Below, piece after piece: positions 6,349 through 12,353 of a stretch of 12,788 nt of DNA. How positions within the stretch are numbered: position 1 is the stretch's first letter; every line of letters begins with the position of its first letter. The stretch spans positions 1-12,788 of the forward strand of contig JAFQOY010000208.1 in NCBI GenBank assembly GCA_017412025.1. Direction: 5' to 3'. The position numbers and the translations under genes were made by a program. The notes beneath the pieces are model-generated. The model was not told the origin of the DNA, did not search any database, and saw nothing but the letters and a program-made list of their open reading frames with translations. This DNA is from Clostridia bacterium. Lineage in GTDB: Bacteria > Bacillota_A > Clostridia > Christensenellales > Aristaeellaceae.

Positions 6349-6371
6349 ATGCACAAGAGAGATGAATTCAA
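6344..6371 (-). promoter_or_regulatory. Leftward promoter of xre2, overlapping the divergent promoter
   Basis: On the minus strand TTGAAT (6371-6366) and TATAAT (6349-6344) are 16 bp apart. The -10 box overlaps the -10 of the rightward promoter, and the predicted start point falls in the palindrome 6327-6342. A protein bound there would affect both directions. Confidence 0.55.
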
Positions 6372-6434
6372 AGTATTGTAATTTCAGACCGAGACATAAG
6401 TCCCGGCGATTATATTATTCCAAGTAAAGCGCCC

Positions 6435-6463
6435 GACGGCTCCTTCCGTCAGCTACCTCCCGG
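6435..6463. repeat. Truncated relative of the neighbouring palindromic repeat
   Basis: GACGG-CTCCTT-CCGTC (6435-6450) is followed by a CAGCTA-like link and CCTCC-C-GGAGG. The order (small hairpin, CAGCT, CTCCC hairpin) matches the left half of the MITE-like element 34 bp downstream (hairpins 6512-6524 and 6528-6545). It looks like a decayed or partial copy of the same family. Confidence 0.5.
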
Positions 6464-6496
6464 AGGAAGGGTCAGTGTGTTAACAAAGAGCGCTTC

Positions 6497-6652
6497 AAAC
6501 ACTCCCTCAGTCTGCCTTCGGCAGCCAGCTCCCTCAAGAGGGAGCCTCCAACGAAGCTTATCAGAAATAAGAGAATCATGTTCTGATAAGTATTTTTGAT
6601 GCCTCCCTCTTGAGGGAGGGGGACCATCCGAAGGATGGTGGAAGGAGTGTTT
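6497..6652. mobile_element. MITE-like palindromic repeat element, about 156 bp
   Basis: The terminal inverted repeats AAACACTCC and GGAGTGTTT (6497-6505, 6644-6652) extend to 12 bp with one mismatch. Inside, hairpins are arranged as mirror images: CTGCC/GGCAG (6512-6524) and GCTCCCTC/GAGGGAGC (6528-6545) on the left; CCTCCCTC/GAGGGAGG (6602-6619) and ACCATCC/GGATGGT (6623-6639) on the right. The centre is CTTATCAGAA/TTCTGATAAG (6557-6566, 6581-6590). It has no coding capacity. Similar CTCCCTC...GAGGGAG repeats are common in gut clostridia. I see no clear target-site duplication. Confidence 0.75.
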
Positions 6653-6697
6653 CACGGTTACTCAATCAGAAAAAGGATTTATGTCAACAGTCTGAAT

Positions 6698-6713
6698 TCA
6701 CGAAATATCGTGA
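6698..6713. promoter_or_regulatory. Orphan operator-like palindrome 4 (TCAC-N8-GTGA)
   Basis: TCACGAAATATCGTGA has perfect 6-bp arms around AATA, the same geometry as palindrome 3 at 6327-6342. The surrounding hexamers (TCTGAA and TTTTGA, 17 bp apart) are poor promoter elements. It lies 90 bp upstream of the DUF6809-like gene, making that gene a possible target of the XRE regulators. Confidence 0.5.
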
Positions 6714-6803
6714 TTTTGATTTGAATTTATCTTAACAGAACAAAGGATGCTTGTCAAACGGTATCCTCTGTTTCGCGTACAAAAATGAAGAGGACGTGCG
6801 AAG

Positions 6804-7085
6804 ATGGAAGGCTTCATTGAACGGCTGTTTTACGGGCGGATCAATCCGACAGAGATGCCAAGACCGGATGACCCGCACACGCGGGAGCTGGAGAGAAAGT
6901 ATGCGCAGGCCTTAAGGGACTTTGAAGCCCGGATTGCGCCTGAACTGCACAGAGAATTCGGCGCTGTAATAGACGACTGTGTGGCGGTGGACGCACGGGA
7001 AGGCATGGCGTGTTTTGCAGAGGGTTTCCGGCTTGGCGCGGGGATGATGCTGGACGTGCTGGGATACCGGAAAACGGGAAAATGA
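6804..7085 (+). CDS. DUF6809-like small protein of unknown function
   Basis: This is a 93-residue soluble protein, mostly helical, with no signal or membrane segment. It resembles the DUF6809 proteins I know from clostridial accessory and prophage-like regions. The pattern is a start such as E-x-L-(Y/F)-x-G-(N/R)-I-x-P, a middle helix rich in charged residues, and an ending like (A/C)F-x-EGFRLGA-x-MMLDVL (about residues 70-87 here). The start ATG has GAGGA 9 nt upstream. No clear promoter is visible; the upstream DNA holds an orphan TCAC-N8-GTGA palindrome. The stop codon overlaps an ATG (ATGA at 7082-7085) that opens a frame through a large inverted repeat; I do not call that frame a gene. 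Function unknown. Confidence 0.7.
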   Translation: MEGFIERLFYGRINPTEMPRPDDPHTRELERKYAQALRDFEARIAPELHREFGAVIDDCVAVDAREGMACFAEGFRLGAGMMLDVLGYRKTGK

Positions 7086-7188
7086 ACAGGCGGCAGGGAC
7101 TCTCCGTGCAGCTGCATGCAGATCGCCTGCAGCGTTGCAACCCCCATCATACATGGGAGCTGCCTGACGGAGAGACCATGCCGCCTGT
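7086..7188. repeat. Large imperfect inverted repeat, candidate structured RNA
   Basis: Bases 7086-7107 pair with 7167-7188 over 22 positions with two mismatches (ACAGGCGGCA with TGCCGCCTGT; CTCTCCGT with ACGGAGAG). The stem continues as GCAGCT with AGCTGC (7108-7113, 7158-7163) after a 3-nt bulge. Within the loop are TGCAG/CTGCA (7117-7121, 7127-7131) and CCCAT/ATGGG (7143-7147, 7153-7157), giving a three-way-junction shape of 103 nt. It begins one base after the DUF6809-like stop and lies between convergent genes. No T-run follows on the plus strand; the minus strand has a weak TTCATTTT. It may be a stable RNA, a 3' end element, or an inverted duplication. Confidence 0.6.
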
Positions 7189-7277
7189 GAAGCGGGCAAT
7201 GTTCCTGCCTGTCTTTGACGTGCTGATAACGGGAAGGTTCATATCGGTCGCCTTTCCGCAGCCAGACAGGTACGCGT

Positions 7278-8477
7278 TCAGTCGGACGCCTTGAAGTTGA
7301 AAACGGGCTTCATCACGTCGATCACGTCAACAGAATCCTTAATGACGCCGATGATATCCTGAAGGGATTTATAGGCCATGGGCGCCTCGTCGAGCGTGGA
7401 AGCGCTGACGGAGGTGGTGTAGACGCCCTTCATCGCCTCTTTGTAGGCCTCAATATCCAGTGATTCACGCGCGGCAGTGCGCGAGAGCAGGCGGCCTGCG
7501 CCGTGCGGTGCGGAGTAGTTCCAGTCGGGATTGCCGCGGCCGACGGCGAGGACGGAGCCGTCGCGCATGTTGATGGGGATGAGTACCTTCTCTCCCTTGT
7601 GCGCGGCGATGGCGCCTTTGCGAAGAATCATCTCCTGCGTGTCGATATAGTTGTGAATGGTATGGAAAGACTCCGCTGCCGTCAGGCCGGAACGGGAAAG
7701 CAGAATCCCGGCGATCAGCTCGCGATTACGGCGGGCGAACTGCTGGCAGATCTCCACGTCGTGGAGATAGTCCTCAAGATACTCGCCGTATACACAGCAC
7801 AGATCCTCCGGAACCGACAGCGGCTTTTTGATCCATTTGAACTCCTTGAGCGCGGACTCAATTTCCCTGCTGCGTCCGGACGCCTTGTATTCATCGATGA
7901 GCGCATTGCGCATTGCATGGTATTCATCTCGGCCCTGGTTCAGCTCAACCGCAAGCTTCTGGTAATGCGAGGCGACCTGCCTGCCCAGATTCCGGCTGCC
8001 GGTATGGATGACGAGATACAGCGTGCCGTCCGCCGCCTTATCGATCTCGATGAAGTGATTGCCTCCGCCCAGCGTGCCCAGAGAGCATTGGAGCCGGGGT
8101 ACGTCTTTGAGCAGCGGGAAGCAGCGAAGCGCGCTGAGGTCAAACGGCTCCCGGACGCTTTCCCATACGCCCATGCCCGAGGGAATGTAGTGAGCAGCCT
8201 CGTCAACGCGGGCAAAATCCACCTCACGCTCATTCAGCCTGACGGTGTACATGCCGCAGCCGATATCCACGCCGACCACGTTCGGAACGGCCTTGTTGCG
8301 GACGGTCATGGTGGTGCCGATGGTGCAGCCGCTGCCGGCATGCACGTCCGGCATGATGCGGATGGTGCAGCCGCGCGTGAATTCATGGTCGCACATGCGG
8401 CGGATCTGGTCGATGGCCTCCTGCTCGATGATGTTTGCATAGACGACGGCAGAGGCGACCTTGCCCTGAATGATCAT
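7278..8477 (-). CDS. rtcB: RtcB-family RNA ligase
   Basis: RtcB joins RNA ends with 2',3'-cyclic phosphate or 3'-phosphate to 5'-OH, using GTP and Mn2+, in tRNA and RNA repair. The 399-residue length is close to E. coli RtcB (408). Metal ligands and catalytic residues are visible: Asp71 and Cys74 in GVDIGCGM, His141 in GGGNHFIE, His158 in IHTGSRNLG, His275 in HNYID, and the guanylylated histidine His325 in APHGAGR. The start is ATG 8477 with AAAGGAG ending 7 nt upstream; the frame extends 10 codons further upstream without such a site. The gene stands alone: no rtcA, archease or RtcR is in view. An extended -10 promoter lies 44 nt upstream. Its physiological RNA substrate in this organism is not evident. 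Confidence 0.95.
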   Translation of the reverse strand: MIIQGKVASAVVYANIIEQEAIDQIRRMCDHEFTRGCTIRIMPDVHAGSGCTIGTTMTVRNKAVPNVVGVDIGCGMYTVRLNEREVDFARVDEAAHYIPSGMGVWESVREPFDLSALRCFPLLKDVPRLQCSLGTLGGGNHFIEIDKAADGTLYLVIHTGSRNLGRQVASHYQKLAVELNQGRDEYHAMRNALIDEYKASGRSREIESALKEFKWIKKPLSVPEDLCCVYGEYLEDYLHDVEICQQFARRNRELIAGILLSRSGLTAAESFHTIHNYIDTQEMILRKGAIAAHKGEKVLIPINMRDGSVLAVGRGNPDWNYSAPHGAGRLLSRTAARESLDIEAYKEAMKGVYTTSVSASTLDEAPMAYKSLQDIIGVIKDSVDVIDVMKPVFNFKASD

Positions 8478-8520
8478 GAGAAGTCTCCTTTCCTGAGTGA
8501 ATTGCATGATCGATGAATAC

Positions 8521-8529
8521 AGTATACCA
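8521..8529 (-). promoter_or_regulatory. Extended -10 promoter of rtcB
   Basis: TGG-TATACT on the minus strand (8529-8521) is an extended -10 element identical to that of the HAD gene. The -35 region is weak. Transcription would start near 8514, giving a leader of about 37 nt ahead of the AAAGGAG site. Confidence 0.55.
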
Positions 8530-8601
8530 TATGAATACGGCTTGCCATTCTACTGTCAGTGTAAAAATGGATATTCAACGGGCTTTTCCCGGGGATAAGA
8601 C

Positions 8602-8631
8602 AAAGGCGCGGAGCAGAACGCTCCGCGCTTT
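8602..8631 (-). terminator. Intrinsic terminator of the deoD-ybaK-dppA operon
   Basis: GCGCGGAGC (8606-8614) pairs with GCTCCGCGC (8620-8628) around a 5-nt loop, flanked by AAA and TTT. Read leftward, the stem is followed by CTTTGTCTTAT. It lies 17 nt after the dppA stop. Confidence 0.8.
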
Positions 8632-8647
8632 GATATTTGATTTGGAT

Positions 8648-9460
8648 TTACAGGCAGAACATGAAGAAGCGCAGCACCTCGTAATAAGCGTCCGAGGAGA
8701 AGAGCACGCTGCGCGGCCCTGTCTGGCGCACGCCCGGGTAGAAGCTGGCGCGCCTTGCCTTGAAGTGCTTCACAAATTCAACCTCGACGTCAAACTTGTT
8801 GGGCATTTCGATTTTGAACCTGTCCGGATGGGCGACGCCCTCGCGCACGGCCTTCTCCGCCGTCTCGCGATAGCGGCGCACGGCCTCGGCCGGATGGATG
8901 GAGACGGTGCCGTTTCCGCGGCCCTGCTGTACGGGCACGGTGTAGATGTTCGGATTGAGGCGCTTGGCCTGCTCGCATACGCCGGCGTCGCCGCCGACCA
9001 TCAGCAGCGGCACGTCGTACATCGCGCAGACGAATGCGTTGATCACCAGCTCGCTCGTCTGGATGCCGTTGATGCGGATGGACACGTTCTGCGTGTTCAT
9101 CGTGTGCGCCAGCGGGCTCGAGTCCATATTGGAGGAGGAGTGATAGCCGGTGAAGATCGCGCCGGAGAAGCTTGAGTCGATGCCGGACATCATGGAATGG
9201 ATATCGCTGCCCCAGCCGCGGAAGATCTGGATGTTTTCGGGCAGGAGGGCGGGCAGCAGGTTGCGCGCGCTGTCGTGCGCATCCTTGACGTAGACGCCGT
9301 CGCTGCCGCCGGCAAACGCGCCCTCGCAGGCGGCGGCGACCTCGGCGGTCATCTGGCGGCGGAAGGGCTCGTAATCCGGCTTGTTGAGCTCCGTCTCGTC
9401 CCAGTGGCAGATGCCGCAGGTGCCCTCGATGTCGGAGGAAATAAAGATTCTGTCAAGCAT
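8648..9460 (-). CDS. dppA: D-aminopeptidase, peptidase family M55 (DppA-like)
   Basis: This is a zinc D-aminopeptidase that removes N-terminal D-residues such as D-Ala from short peptides, probably in recycling of cell-wall peptides. The 270-residue protein has no signal peptide and should be cytoplasmic. The M55 zinc ligands known from B. subtilis DppA are present: Asp10 and Glu12 in SSDIEG, His62 in KDAHDSARN, His107 in TGYHS and Glu137 in TSE. His119-Thr120 in LAHTMN is the further conserved active-site pair. The start has AAAGGA about 10 nt upstream. It is the last gene of the operon, 15 nt after ybaK and just before the terminator. No oligopeptide transporter is adjacent, unlike in the B. 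subtilis dpp operon. Confidence 0.92.
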   Translation of the reverse strand: MLDRIFISSDIEGTCGICHWDETELNKPDYEPFRRQMTAEVAAACEGAFAGGSDGVYVKDAHDSARNLLPALLPENIQIFRGWGSDIHSMMSGIDSSFSGAIFTGYHSSSNMDSSPLAHTMNTQNVSIRINGIQTSELVINAFVCAMYDVPLLMVGGDAGVCEQAKRLNPNIYTVPVQQGRGNGTVSIHPAEAVRRYRETAEKAVREGVAHPDRFKIEMPNKFDVEVEFVKHFKARRASFYPGVRQTGPRSVLFSSDAYYEVLRFFMFCL

Positions 9461-9475
9461 ATTCGTGTTGTCCTT

Positions 9476-9937
9476 TCATTTGCAGACGCTGACCCAGCCG
9501 ATGCATTCGCTGGCGCGCTCAAGCTCCTCAACCGTCAGTCTCACGCCGCTTGCGCTGTTGCCGGCGGCGGGATAGACGACGTCAAACGCGCGCAGAGATT
9601 CGTCCAGATAGACCGGAACGCCGGGATTGACGCCGAACGGGCACACGCCGCCGACGGCGTGGCCGATGACGCTTTCAACCCTGTCCGCGGACAGCATGCG
9701 CGCCTTCATGCCGAACTGCGCCTTGAACTTTGCATTGTCGATGCGGGCGTCGCCGGCGGCGAGGATGAGGATGGCGCCCTCTCCATGCTCGAAGGAGAGC
9801 GTCTTGGCGATATGCGCCGGCTCGCAGCCGAGCGCCTGCGCGGCCAGCGCGACGGTGGCGCTGGAGGTGTCAAGCTCGATGATGCGCTCTTCAAGCCCAT
9901 GCTTTTTCAGATGGGCTCTGGCTTTTTCCATGCTCAT
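9476..9937 (-). CDS. YbaK/EbsC family Cys-tRNA(Pro) deacylase or related tRNA editing protein
   Basis: This 153-residue single-domain protein matches the YbaK/ProX-type trans-editing domain, which hydrolyses mischarged tRNA (Cys-tRNA-Pro in YbaK, Ala-tRNA-Pro in ProX). Visible marks are the conserved lysine in AKTLSF (Lys45), the central GGVCPFGV loop (about 96-103) and YLDESL near 111. Which amino acid it edits cannot be read from this; the C-terminal half, with an Asn-Ser loop, resembles the wider EbsC group. Its ATG shares one base with the deoD stop (TGATG), and GGAG lies 8 nt upstream inside deoD, so translation is coupled. A second ATG two codons later is an alternative start. Confidence 0.88.
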   Translation of the reverse strand: MSMEKARAHLKKHGLEERIIELDTSSATVALAAQALGCEPAHIAKTLSFEHGEGAILILAAGDARIDNAKFKAQFGMKARMLSADRVESVIGHAVGGVCPFGVNPGVPVYLDESLRAFDVVYPAAGNSASGVRLTVEELERASECIGWVSVCK

Positions 9938-10647
9938 CAGGCGATCTCCAGCGCGATTTCCATCATCCTGGTGAAGCCGACCTGGCGTTCCTCGGCCGGA
10001 AGCGATTCGCCGGTGAAGATATGATCGGAGATGGTGCAGATGGCCAGCGCATTCTTGCCCGCGCGGGCGGCGTTGAGGTAGAGCGCGCCGGCTTCCATCT
10101 CGGTGGCGAGCACGCCGAGCTTCTTGAGCTTGCCTGCGCCGCCGGCCTCGTCATAGAAGATGTCGGAGGAGTACAGCGCGCCGACGTTCGGCTCGACGCC
10201 CATCTTGCGCGCGGCGTTCACGGCGGCGTCCAGCAGCTTAAAGGAGCAGCAGGGCGCAACGTTGCCGTCAAACCACTGGCGGCCGAAGTTGGAGTTGGTG
10301 TAGGCGCTCATGCCGATGACGATATCGCGCACCTTCACGTTGTCGCCGATGCCGCCGGCGGTACCGACGCGGATGATGTTTTCCACGCCGTAGAAGTTGA
10401 AGAGCTCATGGGAGTAGATGCCGATGGACGGCATGCCCATGCCGGAGGCCATGACGGAGACGCGCTTGCCCTTGTAATAGCCGGTATAGCCCTGCACGCC
10501 GCGGACATTGTTGACCAGAACGGCGTTCTCAAGGAAGTTTTCCGCGATGAACTTTGCGCGCAGCGGATCGCCGGGCATCAGCACAGTGCGGGCGAAATCG
10601 CCCTCTTTGGCGGTGATGTGCGGGGTCGGGATATTGGGATTGGACAT
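9937..10647 (-). CDS. deoD: Purine nucleoside phosphorylase, DeoD type
   Basis: This enzyme phosphorolytically cleaves purine (deoxy)nucleosides to base and (deoxy)ribose-1-phosphate in the salvage pathway. It is a hexameric type: 236 residues, TPHI start, phosphate loop MPGDPLRAKFIA with Arg30, GMGMPSIGIYSHEL, VGTAGGI, the nucleoside-binding EMEA motif (183-186), and the proton donor Asp208 in TISDH. These line up well with E. coli DeoD. The frame is open 95 codons further upstream, but ATG 10647 has GGGG 8 nt before it, starts with the conserved TPHI region, and lies 57 nt after the predicted transcription start. It is the first gene of a deoD-ybaK-dppA operon. Confidence 0.95.
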   Translation of the reverse strand: MSNPNIPTPHITAKEGDFARTVLMPGDPLRAKFIAENFLENAVLVNNVRGVQGYTGYYKGKRVSVMASGMGMPSIGIYSHELFNFYGVENIIRVGTAGGIGDNVKVRDIVIGMSAYTNSNFGRQWFDGNVAPCCSFKLLDAAVNAARKMGVEPNVGALYSSDIFYDEAGGAGKLKKLGVLATEMEAGALYLNAARAGKNALAICTISDHIFTGESLPAEERQVGFTRMMEIALEIA

Positions 10648-10676
10648 GGAAACAGCCCCTTTCTCTGTGTCGTCAT

Positions 10677-10690
10677 TCGGGCATGCCCGA
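10677..10690. promoter_or_regulatory. Perfect 14-bp palindrome in the deoD leader
   Basis: TCGGGCATGCCCGA is a perfect inverted repeat 14-27 nt downstream of the predicted deoD transcription start and 30 nt before the start codon. Its location fits an operator for a roadblock repressor, or an RNA hairpin near the ribosome site. No regulator gene is adjacent. Confidence 0.45.
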
Positions 10691-10710
10691 TATTGCATTG
10701 CAGTAATCCT

Positions 10711-10739
10711 ATTATACCGTGCACGGCGCAAAATGCCAA
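10711..10739 (-). promoter_or_regulatory. Sigma-A promoter of the deoD-ybaK-dppA operon
   Basis: On the minus strand TTGGCA (10739-10734) and a perfect TATAAT (10716-10711) are 17 bp apart. The predicted start is near 10704, giving a leader of about 57 nt. It diverges from the plus-strand promoter at 10778-10806. Confidence 0.85.
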
Positions 10740-10777
10740 CAGGCAATTCATATCGCGTGAAGGGGTGCGCCGGGGAA

Positions 10778-10806
10778 TTGACATTCCGCCCAAAAGGCCG
10801 TAAACT
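10778..10806 (+). promoter_or_regulatory. Sigma-A promoter of the SGNH-like/DUF3842 operon
   Basis: A perfect TTGACA (10778-10783) is followed 17 bp later by TAAACT (10801-10806), a 4/6 match to the -10 consensus. The predicted start is about 30 nt before the start codon. It is divergent from the deoD promoter, with 38 bp between the two -35 boxes. Confidence 0.75.
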
Positions 10807-10843
10807 AAACGGGATATAGCGGAAGAAGAGGAGGGAGAACGCG

Positions 10844-11899
10844 ATGGAGAACAAAAGGAGGCGCTGGGCGCTGGGCGTTTTGGCCGCTTGCGTGCTGGGG
10901 CTGGCTGCCTGCGCGCTGGCCGTGTTTTTCATCGATCCGTTCGAACTGTACCGCGAATCTTCCGTCCTGCCGCTGTATAACCATCAAAGCTACAGCATTC
11001 CCGGCATCGCGAAGCACTACGATTACAATGCCGTCGTGCTGGGCACGTCGATGGTGGAGATGATGCACCCGTCCGTGATCGACGAGTGTATGGGCGTGCG
11101 GGCGGTGAAGCTGCCCATGCGCGGCTCCTATACGGCGCAGATGGGCTGGGAACTGGATCATATCTACCGATACAAGGAAAAGCGGGGCGAAACGCTGGAT
11201 CTGGCGATCCTGGCCGTAGACGCGTACAGCCTTGTGGGCATGGTGGACGACAGCGACGAGCTGCATGTGCACATGTGGAATGACAATCCGCTGGACGATG
11301 TGCATTATCTGCTCAACCGGGACGTCGTTCTGGTGGAGATTCCGAGGCTGCTGGCCAATGCCGGAAAGACGCTGGACGGAAAGCGCGACAGCATGTATAC
11401 CTGGACGGATGTGACGTTCAGCAAGGAAAGCATGCTGGCCAGCATGCCGGGCCCGCAGCCGGACAACGGCCTTCTGCCGGAGGATTACCGCATCGAGCGC
11501 TCGAGGGCAAACATCGAAACGCACATCGAGAAATACGTGCGGGAGCATCCGGAGACGAGATTTGTGATCTACATGCCGCCGTATTCACTGGGATACTGGT
11601 ATCTGACGCTGCGCAACGGGCTGATTGCCCAGCAGATGCGTTCCCGTGCGCTGGTGTGCGAAAAGCTGCTTGCCTATCCGAATGTCGAAATCTACGATTT
11701 TTCGTCCAGAATGGATTGGATTTCCGATTTTGACAACTACTGCGACTATTCGCATCACAGCGCGCAGCTCAGCGACGCCATCATTTACGCCATTGCCGGG
11801 GGAGAAAACCGGGTGACCTCGGTGCAGGAGATGCACGAGGGCAGCAGCCGCATCCGCGAAGCGGCGGAAGCGTTTGCCAGGGAATATGAGGCGCAATGA
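10844..11899 (+). CDS. Membrane-anchored SGNH-hydrolase-like protein
   Basis: This 351-residue protein has a basic start (KRRRW), one membrane anchor at about 8-29, and then a domain facing outward. The domain shows the SGNH layout: block I VVLGTSMVE with Ser69 as candidate nucleophile, and a C-terminal CDYSHHS (300-306) offering the Asp301...His304 pair. The region ILAVDAYSL (122-130) fits the central strand. Related proteins are usually of unknown function in gut clostridia, and some SGNH proteins act as O-acyl esterases or transferases on surface glycans, so a cell-envelope role is plausible but not shown. The start has AGGAGG 9 nt upstream and a TTGACA promoter. A DUF3842 gene follows after 16 nt, probably in the same operon. 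Confidence 0.75.
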   Translation: MENKRRRWALGVLAACVLGLAACALAVFFIDPFELYRESSVLPLYNHQSYSIPGIAKHYDYNAVVLGTSMVEMMHPSVIDECMGVRAVKLPMRGSYTAQMGWELDHIYRYKEKRGETLDLAILAVDAYSLVGMVDDSDELHVHMWNDNPLDDVHYLLNRDVVLVEIPRLLANAGKTLDGKRDSMYTWTDVTFSKESMLASMPGPQPDNGLLPEDYRIERSRANIETHIEKYVREHPETRFVIYMPPYSLGYWYLTLRNGLIAQQMRSRALVCEKLLAYPNVEIYDFSSRMDWISDFDNYCDYSHHSAQLSDAIIYAIAGGENRVTSVQEMHEGSSRIREAAEAFAREYEAQ

Positions 11900-11915
11900 A
11901 ACGGAGGAAGCCGGA

Positions 11916-12326
11916 ATGACGATTGTTGTGCTGGATGGTCAGGGCGGCGGCATCGGCCGTGCGCTGATTGCGGCGATTGCGCCGATTCTGCCGCAGGGGG
12001 CGGAGCTTTTGTGCGTGGGCACCAATGCGATGGCGACGGCGGCGATGATCAAGGCCGGCGCGCACCGCGGCGCGACGGGGGAAAACGCCGTCCGCTGGGC
12101 GGCGGAGCATGCCGACGTGCTGGCTGCGCCGATTGCGCTGGTTCTGAAGGACTCGATGATGGGCGAGGTCACGGGCGATATGGCGGCCTGCGTCGGCGCA
12201 AGCCGCGCGGTGCGCATCCTCGTGCCGACGGAGCGCTGCGGCGCGCATGTGGCGGGCGTCGGCGGGATGAGCATGCAGCAGCTGATTGCGGACGCTGCAC
12301 GGCAGGCTGTACAGGCTCTGCGCTGA
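11916..12326 (+). CDS. DUF3842 family protein
   Basis: This 136-residue soluble protein has the DUF3842 pattern: VVLDGQGGGIGRALI at the N-terminus (a nucleotide-binding-like glycine loop), GTNAMATAAMIKAGAHRGATGENA near 40-65, then PIALVLKDSMMGEVT and ILVPTERCGAHVAGV. The family is common in clostridial genomes and has no established function. The Gly-rich loop after the first strand suggests binding of a nucleotide or dinucleotide, which is an inference. I start at ATG 11916 with GGAGGA 7 nt upstream; an ATG at 11874 lies inside the previous gene without a good site. It follows the SGNH-like gene by 16 nt. I see no hairpin terminator before the next promoter. Confidence 0.88.
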   Translation: MTIVVLDGQGGGIGRALIAAIAPILPQGAELLCVGTNAMATAAMIKAGAHRGATGENAVRWAAEHADVLAAPIALVLKDSMMGEVTGDMAACVGASRAVRILVPTERCGAHVAGVGGMSMQQLIADAARQAVQALR

Positions 12327-12353
12327 GCGGAAAGAGGACGCGGCCAGTGATGC

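Larger units (their letters stand above)
6280..6803. other. 524-bp stretch without a confident gene
   Basis: This interval runs from the xre2 start to the DUF6809-like gene. It contains the divergent promoter/operator region (6320-6371), a 21-codon open frame (6362-6427) of doubtful value, a repeat fragment (6435-6463), a MITE-like element (6497-6652) and an isolated TCAC-N8-GTGA palindrome (6698-6713). The rest is AT-rich with no gene I can support. The open frames over the MITE are products of its palindromes. Confidence 0.7.

Noticed and set aside
6280..6354. N-terminal extension of xre2 to an upstream ATG (100 residues)
   Set aside because: It would be translated through the promoter/operator region; the internal ATG at 6279 has a ribosome site and matches the length of xre1.
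6362..6427. A 21-codon open frame just after the rightward promoter at 6320-6348
   Set aside because: The predicted leader is only about 7 nt with no spaced ribosome site, and the product is short and basic. It could be a remnant of a lost target but cannot be supported as a gene.
6449..6655. A 68-codon minus-strand frame over the palindromic repeat
   Set aside because: It lies wholly within the MITE-like element and its flank; the peptide is a translation of hairpins.
7082..7294. A 70-codon plus frame starting at the ATGA that overlaps the DUF6809-like stop
   Set aside because: Apparent coupling is attractive, but the ribosome site is weak, the frame runs through the large inverted repeat and into the rtcB 3' end, and the product resembles nothing I know. 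A structured element explains the DNA better.
7503..8516. A 337-codon plus-strand frame opposite rtcB
   Set aside because: RtcB on the minus strand has all catalytic residues; the opposing frame has shadow-like Ala/Val/Asp/Gly composition and no ribosome site.
9197..10803. Two long plus-strand frames opposite dppA, ybaK and deoD
   Set aside because: Each of the three minus-strand genes shows family motifs; the plus frames are mirror images of GC-rich codons.
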